Program-made: the position numbers and the translations under genes
Part shown: positions 56,481 through 64,000 of the stretch, piece by piece
Layout: each line of letters starts with the position of its first letter
Position numbering within the stretch: position 1 is the first letter of the stretch
Notes under the pieces: model-generated
What the model was told of the DNA's origin: nothing
The model's database searches: none
What the model saw: only the letters and a program-made list of their open reading frames with translations
Assembly: GCA_038049695.1 (NCBI GenBank)
Contig: CP142451.1
Span: 13,318,501 to 13,382,500 of the forward strand
Length of the DNA stretch: 64,000 bases
DNA from: Cinnamomum chago
Taxonomy: Eukaryota > Streptophyta > Magnoliopsida > Laurales > Lauraceae
Reading direction: 5' to 3'

Positions 56481-59202
56481 ATTATGAGTCTAATAATTGT
56501 TGATTCTTGGTTTCACACACTTTACTACATTCCACTCTGTTGTTATTTCCGAATTAGATCGTGCAACCGCAGGTTGTCTTTTCGATAGCTTCTTTGGTAA
56601 GTTAGTGCGAATCACCGTTTCTAAGTATGAGATTTAGATTAGGAAGTTTATAGTTTCAATTTGAGAGGTTAAGCACACAAGGAAGCTAGAAAATATCTTA
56701 GTAGTTATGAGTTGATCAGGTATTCTCTAGGAAGAACTCGAATACTGGATTAGTTAGCAGGCCATTGTGTTTATATGGATTAATTCAGAGGGTAATGACT
56801 TGTAGTTATACAAACCTGATACAAGTGTACGATATTGAGGGATCTAAGGATAGTACGATACCAGACTAGTTTTAAGCTTAAGGCAACGAGATTAACCAGT
56901 AGTGATTATGAAATCACATAGATTTGTTCTGAAGGTTAAGTAACCTAAAGGACTGGAAGTATCTTAGTAACCTGTGAGACTTGTTGAACATCTTTCTCTA
57001 GTTAGGGATAGAGCTGTCCATTATTGAAGGTAGACTCCACTTTAGTTAATCTTAGAGATAACTTTAGTACTGACCCCGATGGATGATAGAGGACTTGATT
57101 ATAGTTAGTCCTAAGAGGGTTGAATTAGGGCACACTTACCACATGGGAAATAGTGATTTTCAAATAACGGTGGTTAATGCGGGTAGTGATGATCGTATGA
57201 TAGTGTTTGAGCTGATATAAAGTTAGTAGACTCTAGACAGTTAGTTTTAAGACCATGGTTACTTAGAATTTGGTAAGACTGCAGACAAGTTAAGCCTTAG
57301 AATGGAATAGCCCGCACGCCGGGTAACTTTGATTCTTAAGCATGGGTATTAGGCTGTAGTGGTTGTGAGAATCTCATAGTTTACCCTTAGTGATAAACCA
57401 CTTGGGTAGCTAGGAATCTATTTGTAGCTTGTTAGATTTACCAGACGTTATTCCGTAGGAGTAATTAAAATGCCACTTACTTGACGTATAGACTAAACGT
57501 AAGAGACTTTGATATCTACTAAGGTTACGACTTGGATTAGGAATAATTTATGCCTGATTTTGATGTAGACCAAAAGTTAGTAACCTATCGGTCCCAATCT
57601 ATATAGTTGAAGAATTATGAGGATTAGTACGACACACCAATTGGAGTTGTTATAGTAGCTGCAGTTTGAAGTTTGGAAAAAAAAAAAAAAAAAATTGACC
57701 TTAGGATGTAGTAGCACCTTAAATCCACACCAAAAAGAAAATGAGACAACGAGTTGAATTAGAACATAATTTCCTAAGCAAGTTTACATAGAAATGATGA
57801 TAGTTGAGAAGTTTGAATTCTTAGACATCGAAATCAATTTTTATCAGGAGACAGGTGATGTACCGGTTAGGTGAGAACATAGGGTTAACGATCCAACAGA
57901 ATTGGTATGACTAGTGCCATAGCTTTGACTGTTTAGGGATTAGTGTTGAGACCACAACAGATTGGATTTTAGAATAGTGTTCTTACGTCTATCACGTCAG
58001 ACAAGTTAGTTATTTATTCATAATCTTGAGGCTTATTCCGATCATAGGAATTGACCATATTATATTCTCTTAGTGTGATCTGAATTTGAGAGAGACCAAT
58101 TGAATTAGGAGCTAATTTCCTTAGCTAGTATATGTGAGGAATCAGTTTTAGTTGACGAATTCAAATAGTTAGAGATTGAAATCTAGTTCGTTAGGATCTG
58201 GTATTTGGGGACTATTATGCTGTTAAGTTGAGCCGTTGACGATTTGTAGATTTGGAATACCTAGTTTTAAACCTTGACTCTTAGGATTAATAATGAGGTC
58301 ACTGGCAGGTTAGACCCTAGACATACCAATGTGTTCCAATGCTTATAGTGTTAGACAAGGTTAGTTGTCTTGCTGTCTTGCTCCTTTTTTTTATTTTTTT
58401 TTATTTTATTGCATCAATTCGGCAGATATAGATCATAGTCAACCTTTAGTAAAACATACCATATGCACTTAACGTTTAACCAGAGGGAACGATTGCGACT
58501 GTAAGACGCACTTAGACCACACATGTTAGACTTCCAGGAAGTGGAATCGAGATGGACTCAGTGCAATTAACGAACAACTATAACTTTACCACGTGAGCAT
58601 GGACAAGATATCGCATGAGACTTTCTATGACAGGCGATGCAGTTCATCAGTGCGTAGAAAGAAATCTTCATGGGCCTGATTTGGACGAGACCGGTGCTAA
58701 AAATCAAGTTGCACCAAGTTGTCAGAGATAACTGGAGTAAGCAGAGGAACTATACTGGCAAGTAAGAGGTGTTAATATCAGAGTTGCGCAGCGGAAAAGT
58801 AAAAGAATCATTCGATTCATACGGAAGACAAGTGTTACCTCATTGTACCGAACGTTCGAGATTCACTACGGAGGCAGAGATTCGCCCAGATCGAGATGAC
58901 TACCAAGCAAGCAGTAGTACATGATTGGCTTCATGAGTTCAGATAGAGAAGATACGTTCCAGAACCGTCTCTCTGTATCAAATACGAGTTTTCAAAGATC
59001 AAGACAAAAACAAACTACGAGGATAATTGTTGTGTGTGATCAATGTCAAAGAACAGATGTCACATGACCAGATCATCAAAAGACTCAAGCGGCTCAGAGC
59101 ACTCTAGTTAGAGGAGGCCACGTAAGAGTTCGATTTGCAGGTATTGAGAAACTCTCTCTCCGCCTATTTGGTGTAGGTTACATTTGGAGGACCAAATGTC
59201 CT
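56481..59202 (+). other. Degenerate interior of the Ty3-type element
   Basis: About 2.7 kb with no reading frame over 60 codons. It is rich in short TTAG/TAGT motifs and presumably is highly mutated pol or filler sequence. I could not align any reverse transcriptase motif by eye. Confidence 0.5.
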
Positions 59203-59215
59203 AAGGGGGGAGAAA
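59203..59215 (+). promoter_or_regulatory. Polypurine tract of the Ty3-type element
   Basis: AAGGGGGGAGAAA directly precedes the 3' LTR. Confidence 0.8.
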
Positions 59216-62200
59216 TGTTAGACCCCGACCCCGCCTAAGTGTATTTAATGCTTAATTAATCTTGATTAGGTGTATAATATTTGTTTTGGTTGGTTTTATG
59301 TTGGATTAGTTAGATTAGTGGGGTTTGACCTTAGTTATGTAGAATTTGACCTTTTAATAGTTTTATTAGTGTGCGTATAAGTTTTATAGGTCTTCATGTG
59401 CATTTCATTAAGCATGTCATTAGTATTGATTTTCATGTTTGGACCCAACTTAATTGGACCCAACCCAACTCATATCTAGGCCCATGTCAACATAAAAAGC
59501 CCTTTCCCCAAAATTATCTTTAAACCCTTGGACTCAGTCACCATCTATCCCCATTTCTCTTATGCATTTCGGCTGAGAGAGGTTCTCTCCTTCCCCTCAT
59601 TTTGCCCTCCTTCTTCCCTACTTCACCTCTTGATTTCATCTTCCAATTGAGAATGCATGTGGGGTTATGGACTATATCTTCTTCCTCAAGCCTTCCTTCA
59701 TCCTTTGCAAAGACCCATCTTTCCACATGTTCTCCATCAACAAGGTTTCTTCCCAATCACCTTTCCTTGCTTCCAAACAAGCTAAGAGGACTGTGCATGT
59801 TGGATTGAGGAGTTAGGGAGCAACCCATCTTCAAATTCGTCATTTTCCCAAACCTCAAGCTTCATTCATCATTATCTTCTCTATGCCCATTTCCTTGGTA
59901 AGCTTTCTTTCTCCTAAAGTGTTCTATTGCTTAGTAATGCTAGTTGGAAGTAATTTACAGTGCATGCATACTGATTTTATCTCATTTCAGTCATTCACCA
60001 TTGTAGGGATTACAATATATGAGCTAGTGTTTTGGGGATTTTCCATAACTTGAACCAAGAAGAGGGTATTGAGTTGTAAAGCACCAATTGAGGCAAGTAT
60101 GAGCAAATGGGATTTATGCATGTTAATTGATTCTTTGATTGAATGCTATATTTCTCTTGGATATCATAATTCAGCCTTTTTATTTGAATGGAATTCATAA
60201 TGTGAAATGGGTTCTATAAATATTAGTGTTAATGGATAATGGAATGATGTGGCTTGATGAAATAGCTTGTACATGGAGCTTTCGAAGCTCAAATCCTGTT
60301 TAACATGGTCTAAGGATGATTGGTAATTGAAATAGGAGAAGAATGGCTGAAATTGGGCATTTTCAGACTCAGAAATTGCCTAGATTTGGGCCAGCCGAAT
60401 TGGGCCGCTCGAGCGGGTCGGCCCATTGGGCCCGACAGTGCCAACTTCGAATGGCCATAACTTTTTACCCGTATATCGGATTTTGGAGTTCCACATACCG
60501 TTGGAAAGCTCTTGAAGCGTGGAATCCAGTGGTATACACCACTTAATGACCAAAGATTGGGAGAGAAAGTAAATATTAGGACCATTGAACCGGGCCCTAT
60601 CTCTTTTGGAAAAAGGGACTTTTAACTCTAGTTGGGCTCTTAGGTTGGAACCATTGGCCACTAAGGGAGTTAATCCCACTTCAAAAGGCCTAAACTCTTC
60701 ATAATCAATCCCTGAGGATGATTGTGACATAAACACTAAACCAATAAGGTTTTTAGGGTGTAAAAGATTGACCTTGTAGGTCCTTAGACATGGTATCCTA
60801 ACCGATTATCATAGTCCGATGGAATTATATCATATGGGAAATCTTTGGCTGAGATTATCTCATATACTTATCTGACTCATCTAGAACTTTGCCATGGGTG
60901 TTGGTTTAGAGGACTTCAATGCACCTTACACATACACAACGTGACACCAACGAGATGTAGCACGTGCATTGAATCATCTAAAACTACATCGTCATGGACA
61001 GTTAGAGATGACGGATAATTAGATTAGGATTGGCTAGTAAATATTCTTGATTCCATTAATTTATTTGCATATGCATATTGGGATTAATTCATTATTGCCC
61101 TCAAATATTCAAATGATTATTATATTGCATTCTTCGTATTATTTCACAAATTGTATTAAATTGTCTTACAAATGTTATCATTCATTTATGTGTTATTCGA
61201 AGGGAGTATGTGATTCGATTCAATTAGAAATGATTCGAGATTATGAAATGAAAATAATGGATATGATTAGAAATGATTCAGTTCGTAGAGTCTTACTCCA
61301 GTTTATTATTATTTGATTCGATTGAGTCGGCACTACCTAGCTTCGACCTTGTGACGCCCGACGGGGTCAGCACTTGGTTTATTTATTAGAGATTGCTGCA
61401 GTATGTCGTCTGGAGCACCGGAACTCCAGAACCGGGTAGCCAGGTGAACCTTTGGCCGGGTCACTGGTGACATCCCAACTAGATTCGCTCTCTATCGGAG
61501 AGGATGAGCAAATGTAGTAGCCAATTAGAAAGTAAGTATTCGATTCTTGATTCGATAAAGCATGATTTACTCATAATGCACAATATGCCTAGTTGACATT
61601 TATTTGATCTCTTTAATCTATTCGTCCTTAAATTCGAAAGTTGAATAACATGCGTTGAATCTTAATTGCTCATATATATTGTTGAATCGTCGTATTCATG
61701 GTGCTACACTTGGTGTCACAGGAATTCATGTTCCCGAAGAGGATAACTGATAGTTCTACAGACTATTGATTAAATCGGTTAAGGTATTGGTTAGCTTGAC
61801 TCTGGAGTACGTACAAGAGTGGTTTTGATGAGTTTAAGATTAGCCATTTAAGCTTGCACTTAGTTTAAGGTAATGCATATGATTAGTTCTATTTTGCATT
61901 TGTATTAGAATTATGTTCAATCTTAGATAAGCATCTAGTAGATGGTCATTTGAGTACTTGTGTACTATGCATTTAAGATATTTAAATCATTAGTTTTGGT
62001 TAAAGCGAAATTTGTAATAATGGATAGGTTATTGGACTGATCACGGCTTTGATTTCTATATTGTACATGTTCCGCAGATAATTGTGCATTGACAGGTGTC
62101 AGTGAGTAATCCTCACACGTAAAATGTGGAATTTTCTCCTTCGTGAATTCGGATTTGGTCCGGAACAGGTGCGAGTTCATGGGAGTACGCGTGTCACACC

Positions 62201-62246
62201 TTGGGAACCACCCTAAACAAGGGATTCTCGGGTCCGGGATGTGACA
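59216..62246 (+). repeat. 3' LTR of the Ty3-type element
   Basis: 3,031 bp, same length as the 5' LTR with no indel and no substitution noticed. Confidence 0.92.
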
Positions 62247-63315
62247 ATCACCATCGTCGTCGGCAGCAGAAACGGAAAAGTAGAAGGGAACCAACGACTA
62301 CAGAACTCCACATCCTCGATGGTGACGAGTTGACAGATCAAGAAATCACTGTGTCCAGTCATTCGAGTGAAATCCAGCCTGACGCAGCACTCAAGAGTGA
62401 CGACAATCTAACTAGTGGTGATAGTTGGATGCCTGAATCACCTCCACAAGTGCAAACAAGAGTTCGGTCATTACCCACAAGACATCGCAAAGACAGGTCA
62501 ATGAGAGAGTTTGATGTAGCGCTGGAGACCGACAACAATCTCAAAAGTCATGTACAGTCGATGCCTAAATCAATGCCCCAAGCACAAAGAAGGGTCCGAT
62601 CACTGCACAAAAGAGTCTCCAAAAACAGCTCAATGAGATCATCAAAAGTATTTCCTGAAGATCAGGTGAATCCAAATTGTATCAGTCAACATCACAGAAA
62701 CTGCAAACATCAGTACAACCGTCACTACGAGGGCTACAGAATGCAAGGAACACAATAACAGTGGTCGCCATTTTAATTGCTACAGTCAGCTTCACTTCCG
62801 GCATCAGCCCACCAGGAGGAGTCTACCAGGACGGGTCATTGACTGGAAAGGCAACTATGGGAAGGACAACCGCTTTTAAGGTGTTTATGCTTAGCAACCA
62901 CCTGGCATTGTTCTCATCGCTTGGCATCGTCATTATTCTAGTCAGTATCATCCCATTTAAGCATAAATCTATGAAGAGGTTGTTGGTGATGACTCACAAG
63001 GTCATGTGGGTGTCTGTGGTTTTCATGGCAGTGGCTTATTTAACTGCAACTTGGATGATTATGCCCCATGATAAGGGTATGAAATGGGTCCTAGTGGTGC
63101 TTTTTTTTCTTGGAGGCATAAGCTTGGGGTCCATTTTCATGTGTCTAGGATTGTTGCTGGCCAAGCATCATCTAAGGAAGTCCGCGATGAGGAAAGAGAA
63201 GAGGATGAAGAGTCGTATGGAAGATGCTCTACCTGTAGCGAACAAAAAGAGTTGCTCTTCTTCTTCTAACTCTGACATGGAAAGCTCTCGCCTGTCAGGT
63301 TACTATACATATTAG

Positions 63316-63790
63316 AGATGTAAAATTGGGAAGGCTTCCTGGCTCATCTTCTTTGGAGCAGAAGAGTTTTAGATACTTGGTACACAACAAAACTTTGAGT
63401 TGGTGGCATTAAGAATCTGTTGTTCTGATACTTTGGTCCTAGAGAAGCACTTCTTTGTTCTGCAGTACATGATTACATTGAAATTATTCCCAAGTACTTC
63501 ACTAAAGTAGTAGGAATAAATAAAATAAAACAAAACATTGCAGTTGAGGATGAGTAATTAATTAGTAGTAAGCATGATTAAATGTAATAGTTATTAGTGG
63601 TTAGTGAAAGGTTGATGTTGTGATATAAGGCCTACAAGAAGAAATTAATCACGTATAAGAGAATACAGAGATTTACGTGGTTCGGCTTTTGACCTACGTT
63701 CACGGGAAAGACCGGAGAAATCACTATGCAATAAAAGTGTACATCTTAGAGAGACTCTGAGTTTCTATTTATAATATCAGCCCCAAGCCC
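63316..63790 (+). repeat. Duplicated 3' flank of ankyrin copy 2
   Basis: Matches 44371-44870 with scattered differences. Similarity stops near CAGCCCCAAGCC, which marks the right border of the duplicated unit. Confidence 0.8.
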
Positions 63791-64000
63791 TGTTATACCC
63801 AAACCTTATTTCTAATCATAGTACAATTTGGGCAATCTAAGGGCTCGGTTCACCAAGACTTATTAACTTTTATTGAGTCGTACAAATTAACAGTTGAATA
63901 ATATAGATCTTGATTCAATTCTCTAGGAATTTCATTTCGTTTCTTTTTTATTTCTCTTCGTCTCATGTATTAGTGAACTTCATCTCAACCACTTAATAAG
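63791..64000. other. Right edge of window, nothing recognised
   Basis: About 210 bp beyond the duplication border with no coding or repeat signal. Confidence 0.5.

Larger units (their letters stand above)
53052..62246 (+). mobile_element. Large-LTR, non-autonomous Ty3/gypsy-type retrotransposon
   Basis: A 9,195-bp element with 3,031-bp direct LTRs at a constant offset of 6,164 bp, a 3.1-kb interior, a primer-binding site, a purine tract and a 5-bp target duplication. LTR size and the MPPRQ gag start suggest a Tekay/Del-like source. No difference between the LTRs was found where I compared them, and every LTR ORF is repeated identically, so insertion is very recent. The interior has no ORF longer than 60 codons, so enzymes must come from elsewhere. 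Confidence 0.9.
50572..63315 (+). pseudogene. Ankyrin-repeat/PGG-domain protein, copy 2, split by a Ty3-type element
   Basis: The normal start (MDPELYD in copy 1) is lost: after ATGGAC a short insertion puts a stop in frame, and the next in-frame ATG is at 50612 (MAVFADL). Exon 1 (to 51128) is otherwise good, with repeats TVLHIASLCGHVDLAAEII, TPLHTACGGGHKELVKLLL, FMACTNGHLGVVKLLL and FMACSHGHSDVVKLLL. Exon 2 (about 51990-52228) is degenerate, readable only in changing frames. Exon 3 starts near 52827 and contains a short internal duplication of CTTACAGCTCTTGATAT. It is cut at 53051, resumes at 62247, loses one G near 62731, and ends with an intact PGG domain ([20 protein letters not shown]; four hydrophobic segments) to 63315. 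Non-functional as a whole. Confidence 0.85.

Overview
The window is plant nuclear DNA, almost certainly from an angiosperm. It has spliced genes with GT-AG introns, plant-only families (SPEAR/TIE repressor, XTH, tonoplast aquaporins, ankyrin-PGG proteins), AT-rich spacers with long (TA)n and (GA)n runs, and many LTR retrotransposons and MITEs. The species cannot be fixed from the sequence; nothing looks bacterial or organellar.

Left part (1-28,700), gene island. A five-exon SPEAR/TIE-type transcriptional repressor gene (1770-3165, +) is followed by about 7.5 kb of spacer with MITEs and other repeats. Next comes a four-exon xyloglucan endotransglucosylase/hydrolase gene (10955-14008, +) carrying two opposite one-base frameshifts. 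A single-exon TMEM234-family membrane protein gene lies at 15494-15904 (-). Two tonoplast aquaporin genes, TIP4-type (20012-22494, +) and TIP2-type (26448-27501, +), sit in tandem with the same exon layout and intron phases. Between them is a perfect 62-bp-arm hairpin flanked by a 9-bp direct repeat.

Right part (28,700-64,000), retrotransposon-riddled ankyrin cluster. Repeated copies of the 5' leader of an ankyrin/PGG (ACD6/ITN1-like) gene occur four times. The first two are each split by a Ty1/copia element: a decayed one (29023-33089) whose two LTRs are inverted relative to each other yet bounded by a 5-bp target duplication, and a young near-intact one (33590-38944; LTRs differ at 6 of 596 positions; one frameshift in RNase H). 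Two ankyrin-PGG gene bodies follow, both broken. Copy 1 (39179-44370) carries several indels and a Mutator-type MITE in an intron. Copy 2 (about 50572-63315) has lost its normal start and is cut in two by a 9.2-kb Ty3-type element with 3,031-bp LTRs in which I found no difference, and almost no coding capacity.

The intact genes concern growth and water relations: a TCP-repressor adaptor and vacuolar water/small-solute channels. The XTH (wall remodelling) is intact only if its two frameshifts are assembly errors. The ankyrin cluster resembles a tandem defence-type family that has mostly decayed. Several breaks are one-base changes in short homopolymers, so assembly error should be excluded before calling pseudogenes.
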